From G963701675 sp963701675 (GTDB lineage Bacteria; Planctomycetota; Planctomycetia; Gemmatales; Gemmataceae), in assembly GCA_963701675.1 (NCBI GenBank), contig OY969623.1, positions 7,812,001 through 7,876,000 on the forward strand: 64,000 nucleotides of DNA, written 5' to 3'. Positions 1 through 8,600 of this stretch are shown here, piece after piece (the stretch's first letter is position 1; each line of letters begins with the position of its first letter). The position numbers and the translations under genes were made by a program. The notes under the pieces are model-generated. The model made no database searches. It saw nothing but the letters and a program-made list of their open reading frames with translations, and had not been told where the DNA came from.

Positions 1-1224
1 TCTGGAAACAACAAGGTCATCGTTTTTCCCGTTGATGTCAATGGCACGATGCAGTCCCCGGCCACTTATACGGTAGGCCTTTTCCCGCAAGCAATGGTCG
101 CCGCGGATTTCAACAGCGACGGCTTCCCCGATCTGGCCACGGCCAACGCGTACCAAACCACCGTCAGCGTGCTCATGAACAGAGGCGACGGCACATTTTT
201 CCCCACCAAGACATTTGCCGCCGGGCAATCACCCAACGGGATAGGCGCGGCGGATTTCACGGGTGATGGCATCCTCGATATCGTCGTCACCAACAACACG
301 CCAAACTCATCCCTGAGCCTATTGCGCGGCACGGGCACCGGCCGATTCCGGGCGCCGATAGTCTTTGATGCCGGTTTCCATCCCACGGCCTTGACCATCG
401 CGGATTTCGACGGCGACAGCGATAACGACGTAGCGGTTCTGGGTTGTCCCTTCCAGTGCAATTATTTTCGAGTCATCCTGGGCAATGGCAATGGCACGTT
501 CGCCAGTCCGGTCTCCTATTTCGTCAATTCCTACCCCTCGGATTTGGAGTCGGCCGATTTCAACGAAGACGGCGTCATGGATATCGTCGGCCTCGCGAAT
601 GGTCGGGTGTACGTTCTTCGGGGCAATGGCGACGGCACATTCGCCGTGAATTTCATTGACAACCCAGTCGCGGGCGGTGTTACGGTCGCGGATTTCAATC
701 GCGACGGCGACCTCGACCTGGCTCTGACCAGCCAGTTGAAAATCATGCTCGGGAATGGCGATGGCACCTTTGAAGCCCCAATCAGCTATCCGACCGGACC
801 CGGTGGCTATCCCCTTGCCGCTGCGGATTTCAACGGCGATGACTGGCCGGACGTGGTGATGGCACGCTCCTATGGCGACATCGCCGTGGTGATCAACGCC
901 GCCGACTGGGCGCCGGCGCCGGTCCCGTCCGACGATGGCGCGCGGCCGCAGCGCCGCCTCGACAGTGTGCCGCTTCTGGCGACGGCGCTTCCCGACGACG
1001 CCCAACTTCAACGGCAGTTTTCCCGTACGCCGATCGTCACGTCAACACCGAGCGACACGGTGTTGACCGCTGCTTCCGATGGCCCGACGGGATCCGACCG
1101 CAGCGCATCCGATACGGACCACATTCAGCCTTCGTTGCGGCGGCATATCGCACGCGTGACCCCGATGGAAATAGGCGACGTCTTCATTGATTGGAAGTCT
1201 CTGCAGACTCGCAGCTTTCCTTAA
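1..1224 (+). CDS. FG-GAP/VCBS repeat protein, 5' end outside window
   Basis: The frame is open from base 1, so the gene starts upstream of the window. About 407 codons are visible. The first ~300 residues are tandem FG-GAP/VCBS-type units with the calcium-loop pattern D-x-N-x-D-G-x-x-D (for example ADFNSDGFPDLA) followed by LGNGDGTF. Such units form beta-propeller blades in exported proteins. The last ~110 residues are low-complexity, beginning with NAADWAPAPVPSDDG, a tail motif shared with the next two FG-GAP genes. The next gene starts 15 bases after the stop with its own Shine-Dalgarno, so they are probably cotranscribed. Its middle blades closely match those of the downstream neighbour, which suggests tandem duplication. 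Role is unknown; cell-surface or extracellular location is inferred. Confidence 0.85.
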   Translation, partial: SGNNKVIVFPVDVNGTMQSPATYTVGLFPQAMVAADFNSDGFPDLATANAYQTTVSVLMNRGDGTFFPTKTFAAGQSPNGIGAADFTGDGILDIVVTNNTPNSSLSLLRGTGTGRFRAPIVFDAGFHPTALTIADFDGDSDNDVAVLGCPFQCNYFRVILGNGNGTFASPVSYFVNSYPSDLESADFNEDGVMDIVGLANGRVYVLRGNGDGTFAVNFIDNPVAGGVTVADFNRDGDLDLALTSQLKIMLGNGDGTFEAPISYPTGPGGYPLAAADFNGDDWPDVVMARSYGDIAVVINAADWAPAPVPSDDGARPQRRLDSVPLLATALPDDAQLQRQFSRTPIVTSTPSDTVLTAASDGPTGSDRSASDTDHIQPSLRRHIARVTPMEIGDVFIDWKSLQTRSFP

Positions 1225-1239
1225 TTGTGGAGTTTTGCA

Positions 1240-3504
1240 ATGGCTCGCCGAGTTTCTCAACGCCCAATCAAAAAAGCGACACGACAATTGATGTTGGAAC
1301 GCCTGGAGCGCCGGGATCAGCCGAGCTTCATCACGGCGCCGTCGTATCAGGCCGGCCCAACGCCCGTTGCCGTGGCAGCGGGGCGTTTCAATGCGGACGG
1401 CATCCCCGACGTCGCCGTCGCCAACTATGCCAGCGCGGGCACGGTGACGATTCTCAGGGGGAACGGCGACGCCTCGTTTGATGCCGTCGCCAGTTTCCCC
1501 GCCGGCCAAAACCCCACCGATGTCATCGCGGCCGAGTTACACGGGGATAATATTCTCGACCTCATCGTGGTTAACGACACGGCCTCGAACAATCTGGTGG
1601 TTTTGAAAGGCAATGGTAACGGGGCCTTTGCGGCCGATGGCAGCTACACGGTCGGCAATGGCCCCGCCTCAGTAGTGGCTGCCGATTTCGATCTCGACGG
1701 CGATCTCGACCTAGCAACGGCGAATGTCGGCGGTCAGAACGTCAGCATCCTGCTTAACGATGGTACTGGCGCCTTCTCGAGTGGGGGACATTACCCCACC
1801 GGGGGCAAGTCATACGACCTGGTGGCAGGGGATTTCAACGGCGACGGCGCCACCGATCTCGTCTGCGTTGGCTGGGTCTTCGTCAAAGTCTTAGTGGGCC
1901 AGGGCAACGGCAGCTTCGCCAGTGGGGCCAGCTATTTCGAGGACGGTACCGTCGTCGCGTCGGGAGACTTCAACGCCGACGGGGCGCTCGACCTTGCCAT
2001 CGGCGATGGTGGCTTTTTCGTGTGGCTGGGCAACGGCAACGGCACGTTCGCAGCCCCTACGTCCTATCCGGCAGCGGGTGAGAACCCCACATCCATTGCG
2101 GTTGCGGATCTCGATGGCGATGGGTACTTAGATCTAGCAACGTCGAACTACGCCACCGAACGCGTCACCATGCTCAGAGGACTTGGAGACGGCACCTTCC
2201 AACCTGCCACGGGATATCAGGTTCGCGAACCCCGTGGGCTGGCGGCCGCCGATCTCGACGGTGACGCCGACATCAATTTGGTGGCGACCAGAGCGATCGC
2301 TGCCGGCGCCGTGACCGTGTTGCGCAACAGCGGCAGTGGTCACTTCGAGCCGGCCATGCCCATCTTGGCAACTGGTGGTGTGTTCAATGTCGTGTCGGCG
2401 GATTTCAACAACGACGGCATTCCCGACGTCGCGGCGTCAGGCGGCTTTGGCTATCCCGCTCCCTCCGAGTACGTCACCGTAATCCTCGCCTACGTGGACG
2501 GCTCCTTCGGCACGCCCGTGACCTACAAGGTGGGAAAGTCCCCGCTCGGATTGGTCGCCGCCGACTTTAACGGTGATGGGTTTCCCGACCTGGCGGCGAT
2601 CGGTTTTCCGAGCATCGTGAGCGTTCTCCTGAACAAAGGTGACGGCACTTTCTACCCCGTTAAGAACTTTAACGCAGGAACATCGCCAAATTCGATCGGG
2701 GCGGCGGACTTCACCGGCGACGGCATACTCGACATCGTCGTGACCAACAACACTTCGACCCAATCCCTAAAGCTCCTGCGTGGTACTGGGACGGGTCGAT
2801 TCCGGACACCGATCAGTTTCGACGCAGGGTACAATCCGAACGTCTTGACGATCGCAGACTTTGACGCGGACGGTGACCAAGACCTAGCCGTGACCGGCTG
2901 CCAAATCTGCGGCCACGTGAGCGTAATTCTCGGCAACGGCAACGGCACTTTCGCACCGCCAGCTGGGTACAGCGTCGCGTCATTCGTCAACGACGTCGAG
3001 GCAGCAGATCTCAATAACGACGGCGTACCCGATCTCGCCGTTGTGAGCGATGACGAAATTCGCTTCCTGCTGGGCAATGGCAACGGTACATTCCAACCCT
3101 CGGTGAGCTTGGGCCCCATCACTTTGGCGGCCGGTGTGGCGGTCACAGACATTAATCGTGACGGGGCGATCGATTTGCTGGCGACCAGCGGCTTTAATGT
3201 CTTGAAGATCTACTTCGGGAATGGCGACGGCACATTCCAGGTGCCCATCAGCTACCCCGTCGGTACCGGCGCATTCGGGACAGCAGTGGCCGACTTTAAC
3301 AACGACGATTGGCCCGACCTCGCAATGGCCCACGCTCAGGCCGTGACCGTCGCGCTCAACGCCGCCGACTGGCCGCCGGCGCCGATCCCGTCCGACGATG
3401 GCCCGCGCCGCAGCGCCGCCGCGGCGGTGCGGCATTCGCGCACGGCCTCACCGAACCCGCCGCTTTCAGCCTCGTTCACGAGGCTTCCCGCGGAGCGGTG
3501 TTAG
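1240..3504 (+). CDS. FG-GAP/VCBS repeat exported protein (754 aa)
   Basis: I chose ATG 1240 rather than an in-frame TTG at 1225, because GGAG at 1229-1232 lies 7 bases upstream of it. The N-terminus carries the planctomycete export-type signature LERLERRDQPSF (about residues 23-34). FG-GAP units then run to about residue 710, each with D-x-N-x-D-G-x-x-D-L and GNGNGTF motifs. The tail NAADWPPAPIPSDDGPRR matches the flanking genes. The last ~15 codons run into a 256-bp nested palindromic element that begins at 3464, so the natural C-terminus may have been replaced by repeat-derived sequence. It is likely a secreted or surface beta-propeller; ligand unknown. Confidence 0.88.
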   Translation: MARRVSQRPIKKATRQLMLERLERRDQPSFITAPSYQAGPTPVAVAAGRFNADGIPDVAVANYASAGTVTILRGNGDASFDAVASFPAGQNPTDVIAAELHGDNILDLIVVNDTASNNLVVLKGNGNGAFAADGSYTVGNGPASVVAADFDLDGDLDLATANVGGQNVSILLNDGTGAFSSGGHYPTGGKSYDLVAGDFNGDGATDLVCVGWVFVKVLVGQGNGSFASGASYFEDGTVVASGDFNADGALDLAIGDGGFFVWLGNGNGTFAAPTSYPAAGENPTSIAVADLDGDGYLDLATSNYATERVTMLRGLGDGTFQPATGYQVREPRGLAAADLDGDADINLVATRAIAAGAVTVLRNSGSGHFEPAMPILATGGVFNVVSADFNNDGIPDVAASGGFGYPAPSEYVTVILAYVDGSFGTPVTYKVGKSPLGLVAADFNGDGFPDLAAIGFPSIVSVLLNKGDGTFYPVKNFNAGTSPNSIGAADFTGDGILDIVVTNNTSTQSLKLLRGTGTGRFRTPISFDAGYNPNVLTIADFDADGDQDLAVTGCQICGHVSVILGNGNGTFAPPAGYSVASFVNDVEAADLNNDGVPDLAVVSDDEIRFLLGNGNGTFQPSVSLGPITLAAGVAVTDINRDGAIDLLATSGFNVLKIYFGNGDGTFQVPISYPVGTGAFGTAVADFNNDDWPDLAMAHAQAVTVALNAADWPPAPIPSDDGPRRSAAAAVRHSRTASPNPPLSASFTRLPAERC

Positions 3505-3719
3505 GCCCGCCGTTGACGGCGGGTTCGCGGATGGCCGCGATGGCTTCAACCCCGTTGACGGGGTTTCTCGATGTTCCGCTTGAGCCAACGAACGCCGACG
3601 GCTCAAGCCAAACTGCGGGAAGCCCCGTGAACGGGGCTGAACCGAACGACGCGTCGCTGCCTACCCGGCGTCAACGCCGGGCCTATTACCGCGTTGCGGA
3701 AAGTCCCGTGAACGGGACT
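3464..3719. repeat. Nested palindromic element, copy A (256 bp)
   Basis: This is a series of short hairpins with GTTNAC cores in the first half (around CCTCGTTCACGAGG, CCGCCGTTGACGGCGG, ACCCCGTTGACGGGGT), a CTTGAGCC/GGCTCAAG centre, and the reverse-complement series in the second half (AGCCCCGTGAACGGGGCT, CCCGGCGTCAACGCCGGG, TCCCGTGAACGGGA). The whole block is thus a palindrome made of palindromes. Copy B at 13671-13926 has the same 256-base length, and copy C at 10647-10710 holds only the right-hand end. It fills most of the space between the FG-GAP and beta-helix genes. Confidence 0.85.
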
Positions 3720-3806
3720 GAAAGAATGGATTACGGTTTTACCGCTGGAAAGTTGGATGGAATGGGATTCGAAATCCATTAGCCCTTCTCTGGCCAAGGA
3801 GCAAAC

Positions 3807-4844
3807 GTGAACCATTCGCGCCGCTGCACTCGTCGCCCGCTCGTTTTGGAACCCCTCGAAGACCGCTTCCTACTGGCCACCTGCCACGTGGTGCGGCTTG
3901 CCGATCTTCCAGGCGGACACGATCTGGGCAACGGCCATGCACGCGGTAGTTTGCGCTACTGCATCACCTTCGCCAACACCAACCCGGGGCCGGACACCAT
4001 CGACTTCAGTGTTACCGGTACAATCCAGCTCACGTATGCCGGTCTGCCTACGCTGCAGTCGGACATGACGATATCCGGTCCCGGCGCGGACCTGTTGGCG
4101 GTGCGCACTGCCGGCCTGGCAAGCGGCCATGAAGGTTCCATCTTCGTCATCGACCAAGGGGCCACGGTTGCGATCTCCGGCCTCACTATCACCAATGGTT
4201 GGAATCCATTTGGGGCGAGCGGCGTCTTGAACTCGGGCACCGCCATGCTCAAGGACTGCACTATCTCCAAGAACCTGAACTGGTTTGGCGATCCCAACCT
4301 TGGAGGCGGCGTATGGAACACTATCTACGGCAAGATGACAATCTCGGGCTGTACCATCTCCGAAAATGAAGCCACTCTTTCCGAGGGTTCCAGTTTCGGA
4401 GGCGGGATCCTTAATTCCGGAGTGTTGCAAATCGAAAACAGCACGATCTCCGGAAACCGGATCGATGGCGGCGGTGGCGCTGGCATATTCAACCAGGGGT
4501 CACTGGACATACGATTCAGTACCGTCACGGGGAACTATAGTTCCAGTTGCTTTTTGTCTGAGGGTCAGGGCCTGCACAATCATGAGGGTTCCCTCCTCGT
4601 GTACAACACCATCGTCGCGGGTAACGGCGATGGTCCGTGGTGCAGCGGCGGTCCGGACATCGTAGGCAGCTATACCGGCAGCGCCAACCTGGTCGGCGGC
4701 GATCCGAAGCTCGGCCCGCTGGCGTATAACGGTGGCCACACCATGACCCACGCGCTCCTGCCCGGCAGCCCGGCGCTCAACGCCGGCGACAACACCGGCG
4801 CGCCGAGTTCGACCAGCGCGGGCCGGGGTTTCCACGAATCGTAA
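3807..4844 (+). CDS. Parallel beta-helix exported protein, 3' end frameshifted
   Basis: The start is GTG 3807, with AAGGAG at 3796-3801; the paralogue at 10796 has ATG at the same place. The N-terminal signature LEPLEDRFLLA is followed by a GSLRYCITFANTNPGPDTIDF segment and short repeats of the type TISGCTISEN that form a right-handed beta-helix. The end motif PALNAGDNTGA marks the choice-of-anchor Q type of C-terminus. Next to the paralogue (GAPEFDQRGPGF), one base is missing near 4803. The other frame then continues with R-IVNGTVDIGAFEVQ and stays open to 5263, running antisense into the toxin gene below. The proper C-terminus was therefore probably lost or replaced when the toxin-antitoxin pair joined here. 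Function unknown; surface adhesin-like role is an inference. Confidence 0.8.
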   Translation: MNHSRRCTRRPLVLEPLEDRFLLATCHVVRLADLPGGHDLGNGHARGSLRYCITFANTNPGPDTIDFSVTGTIQLTYAGLPTLQSDMTISGPGADLLAVRTAGLASGHEGSIFVIDQGATVAISGLTITNGWNPFGASGVLNSGTAMLKDCTISKNLNWFGDPNLGGGVWNTIYGKMTISGCTISENEATLSEGSSFGGGILNSGVLQIENSTISGNRIDGGGGAGIFNQGSLDIRFSTVTGNYSSSCFLSEGQGLHNHEGSLLVYNTIVAGNGDGPWCSGGPDIVGSYTGSANLVGGDPKLGPLAYNGGHTMTHALLPGSPALNAGDNTGAPSSTSAGRGFHES

Positions 4845-4963
4845 ACGGCACGGTCGACATCGGTGCGTTCGAAGTGCAGGCGACCGATGCGCCGGCGCCG
4901 GATTCAGCGTCATCCGTCCTCGCCACCGCGATCTCCGCGGGCCCAAGGTGGCACAACAGCAAT

Positions 4964-5302
4964 TCACGCACCGACGATCTCGTGGAGGCCTTCAATGAGT
5001 CGGTCAAGTTCTTCGGGCGCCACCCGGCCGATTCTTTTTCCGACACGGTCGACGGAAAGCGTACGAATCTGACTTATCTTCACCCAGGAGCGCTTGGGAA
5101 GCCGGGCGCTGGCGATTTCCAAGGTCAAAGGAAAGCCGGCACGCTGGGGCTGGCTGGTGATAGCCATGGCGATGATGGTACCGGAGCGAGCGTTGAAGAC
5201 ATCCGCGCTGATGACGACCACCGGGCGCCGGCCGGCCTGTTCACTGCCGCGCACTGGGTTTAGGTCGGCCCAGACAACGTCGCCCCTTAGTATTCGGGCC
5301 AT
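4964..5302 (-). CDS. MazF/PemK-family toxin (type II TA)
   Basis: This 112-residue protein has the compact PemK/MazF layout: RGDVVWADLNPVRGSEQ near the start, GRRPVVVISAD, and a central IIAMAITSQ strand. Proteins of the family are ribosome-independent mRNA endoribonucleases held inactive by an antitoxin. Its start overlaps the 3' end of the antitoxin gene by 16 bases (5287-5302), as usual for TA operons. It runs convergently into the broken 3' end of the beta-helix gene 3807-4844. Identification rests on sequence pattern and gene pairing; RNA target not inferable. Confidence 0.88.
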   Translation of the reverse strand: MARILRGDVVWADLNPVRGSEQAGRRPVVVISADVFNARSGTIIAMAITSQPQRAGFPLTLEIASARLPKRSWVKISQIRTLSVDRVGKRIGRVAPEELDRLIEGLHEIVGA

Positions 5303-5529
5303 TGGTCAAGCTCGTGCGTCAGGCCTTCGTCGGCGAGCTTCTGTTCGAAGGCTCGGTCGAGCTTGGCGCACTCGCGGGCCAACCGCCCGCGCTCCAGCCG
5401 TTCGAGTTTATCGCGGAGCGCGTCCTGCACGGCGCGACTGCGGCTTGGGAAGCGGCGTTCGCTTACCAACTGGTCGAGCCTAGTCAGGAGCTTTTCATCG
5501 ATGGAAACGGCGATTTTGGCGCGGGCCAT
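5287..5529 (-). CDS. RHH-type antitoxin of MazF pair
   Basis: This is an 80-residue protein. The N-terminal part AKIAVSIDEKLLTRLDQLV has the strand-helix-helix pattern of ribbon-helix-helix (CopG/ParD-like) DNA-binding antitoxins, with FPSRSRAVQDALRDKL as the second helix. The C-terminal acidic segment (FEQKLADEGLTHELDQW) is the usual toxin-binding tail. It starts at ATG 5529, with GGAG (5536-5539, read on the minus strand) seven bases upstream. It is the first gene of the operon, and a 7-7-7 inverted repeat just upstream is a likely autorepression operator. Confidence 0.88.
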   Translation of the reverse strand: MARAKIAVSIDEKLLTRLDQLVSERRFPSRSRAVQDALRDKLERLERGRLARECAKLDRAFEQKLADEGLTHELDQWPEY

Positions 5530-5542
5530 GGGAAAACTCCTC

Positions 5543-5563
5543 GGTATGACAAATGATCATACC
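5543..5563. promoter_or_regulatory. Putative TA operator, inverted repeat
   Basis: GGTATGA (5543-5549) and TCATACC (5557-5563) are perfect inverted arms around a 7-base spacer, 14 bases upstream of the antitoxin start. Ribbon-helix-helix antitoxins bind such short palindromes to repress their own operon. The site is seen in sequence; the binding is inference. Confidence 0.55.
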
Positions 5564-5641
5564 GCATGAGGACTATCGATTCAACATGCAGATTCGGGAT
5601 TTCGGAGAATGAAAGATCAAGCTTCAATCATCGGAGGAACT

Positions 5642-8600
5642 ATGTCACACTCTCGTGGAAGCCGTAACGCGAGAACCCCGTCCCCGCGTTCGCTGCGACT
5701 GTTTTTGGAGTTGCTGGAAGGGCGGACTCTGCCCAGTTTCGTGACTGCCCCGGTTTACGGGGCCGGCGCCCGCGCTCGCGCGGTGGCCGTGGGCGACTTC
5801 AACGGCGATAGCCAGCCCGACCTCGCGGTGGCGAACTACACCAACCCCGGCACGGTCAGCGTGCTCTTGGCGACGGGCAGCGGCTACGCGGCGCCGACTG
5901 CTTTCGCCACCGGTGTGTTGCCCAACGACGTAACCGTGGCGGATTTCAACGGCGACGGTGATCTCGACATCGTCACGGCCAACTCCGGCGCCGGCTCGGT
6001 CAGCGTGCTGTTGGGAAATGGTAACGGATCGTTCGCGGCACAGGTCTCCTACACCGCGAGCACCAACCCAACGGCGGTCGCCGTCGCGGATTTCAATGGC
6101 GATACCAACCTCGACCTGGTTGTGACAAACACCACCGCGGACACGGTGAGTGTGCTCCTAGGGAACGGCAATGGCAGTTTTGCGCCGCATGTTTCCTCGG
6201 CAGTGGGAGACAAGCCGTTAGATGTCGCTGCCCAAGACGTCAGCGGCGACGGGGTTGTTGATCTGGTCACGGCGAACTACGTCGTCAGCGTGCGGCTTGG
6301 TAACGGCAATGGGACCTTCATGCCTCGGGTTGATTACCCGGGCGGCGCGACCGCGCAATCGGTAGCCGTCGGCGATCTCAACGCCGACGGGACGCCCGAT
6401 CTGGTGGCAAGCAGTACAAACGCCGTCACCACACTGTTGGGCACGGGGGCCGGCGTTTTTCAGCAGGTGGACGTCGAAAGCACGATCGAGTACGGCGGTC
6501 CCGTGCAGGTAGGAGACATTGACGGTGATGGCTGGGAGGACGTGGTGGTGGCCAATGGGGCCGTGGGTACGGTCGGTGTCTACGAAGGCGTGGGCGACGG
6601 CCGGATACGGCCGGTAGCCCCCCTTGTGGCCGGACCTCAGGCGGTCAGTGCCACGCTCGCTGACCTCGACGGCGATGGCCTCAACGACCTGGCCGTTGCC
6701 AATGATCAGAGTGCCGGAACGGTCACGGTACTACGGAGCGTCGGCATCGGCTTCTTCGAGGGGACTGCGATCACGGTCGTCGGCGTTCCGATAGCCGAGT
6801 CGGCGACGGCGGATTTCAACGGCGACGGTCATGCGGACCTGGCCGTTGCCAGCGACCCGTATTACTCGGGTGGGGTCAGCGTGCTCTTGGGCAATGGCAA
6901 TGGCACCTTTCAGCCGCGGGTTGACTATCCGACGTCGCTCCGGACGAAAGCGGTCGTCGCGGCGGACCTCAACGACGATGGACATGCCGACTTGGCCACG
7001 GCGAACGAAGGCGATGCCACGGTCAGCGTGCTCTTGGGCAATGGCGACGGTACGTTCCAGATCACGGTCAGTTACCAGGTCGGACTCGCACCGATCGACA
7101 TCAAGGCCGAGGACTTCAACAGCGATGGCCTTCTCGACCTGATTTCTGCTGACAGCGTCTCACATACAGTAAGCGTCCTCCTCAACGCCGGTGCCGGCAT
7201 TTTCGAGGCGCCGGGCTACCAGGCCGGCGCGGGAGGGCACGGCATCGCACTGGAAGACCTCAATGGCGACGGCATCTTGGACATGGCCTTGTGCAACCGA
7301 GGATCTGGTCTCAACACCAGCGACGGCAAGCTTTGGGTCTTGCTGGGCACTGGAGGCGGCACGTTCGAGCCACCGGTGGAGTATCTCGTTGGCATATTGT
7401 CGGTGACAGTTTTGGCTGTCGATCTTGACGGTGACAACGCCCCGGAGCTGCTGACGGCCAACAACTTGGCCGGCACGGTCAGTGTGCTGCGCAATAACGG
7501 CGCCGGCACCTTCATACAACGCATCGATTACCTCGCCGGTCCTGCTCCCAGAGGCCTGGCGGCAGCAGACGTAGACAGCGACGGCGATGCGGACGTCCTG
7601 GTGACCAACAACGTCGGCGCGGGCACAGTCAGTGTGCTGCTGAATGCCGGCGGTGTCCTAGAGAGCATTCCCCTGTCGGAGCTGGCGCCAAACGCAAGAG
7701 GGACAGCGAGCACCGACTTCAACAACGATGGCCGCCCGGATCTGGCCTTCACCCTCGCCAGCGCCGTTGTCATCCTCTTAGGGGACGCCAACGGCACGTT
7801 CCAGCCGCCTCTTGTCTGGACCGCCGGGACTGCGCTCAGTCAACTGACCGCGGCGGACTTTAATAGTGACGGCAACGTCGACTTGGCAATCTGCGAAGCG
7901 GCCAATGGCGGAAAAGTCAACATTCTAATGGGCCGGGGGGACGGCAGCTTCCTGCCGGTGCGCAGCTTTACCGCGGGAGCATCGCCTACAGGCATAGTGG
8001 CCGCCGACTTCACTGGCGACGGCCGCCTGGACCTCGCCGTGACCCATTTCACCGCTTCGGCGACGGTGAGCATGCTGCGAGGCACGGGCACGGGCCGGTT
8101 TCGAGCGCCTGTTGACTATGCCACACTTGTAAATCCCGTCAGCATTGAGGCGGGTGACTTCAACGGTGACGGTGCGCCCGATCTTGCTATCGCTAACGCG
8201 GCAAACACGATCAATCTGGGGGTCATGCTGAATACAGGCTCAGGCGCCTTCGGGCCGGCTGTCGGATACGCGGTCGGTTTCAGTGGCGCTCCTGTCAAGA
8301 CCCGAGACTTTGACGGCGACGGCCTTCTCGACCTGGCAGTCGTTGGCTTCGGCACGGTTTCAGTGCTGCGTGGCAACTCGGACGGAACGTTTGCGCCGCC
8401 TACGAACTATCCGGTCCCTGACGCTTCGAATCTAGCGGTCGGCGACGTTAACGGAGACGGCGAAGACGACCTTGTCGTCTCGCGTCGCGCCTACGTGGCC
8501 GTGCTGCTAAACGCCGGCGGCACTTTCCAGCCGGCCATTAACTCCTTCACACAGGGTTCGGCATACCCGGTCGGCATCTTCGTTGACATCGCCGACTTCA

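Noticed and set aside
3464..3719. CRISPR array
   Set aside because: The hairpins differ in sequence, the spacing is irregular and the block is symmetrical; there are no spacers of constant size and no cas genes.
3309..3782. 157-codon ORF across the palindromic element
   Set aside because: Its translation (FSLVHEAS...VNGAEPNDASL) is nearly identical to the tail of gene 12997 only because both read the same DNA repeat; the first part is out of frame with the FG-GAP gene.
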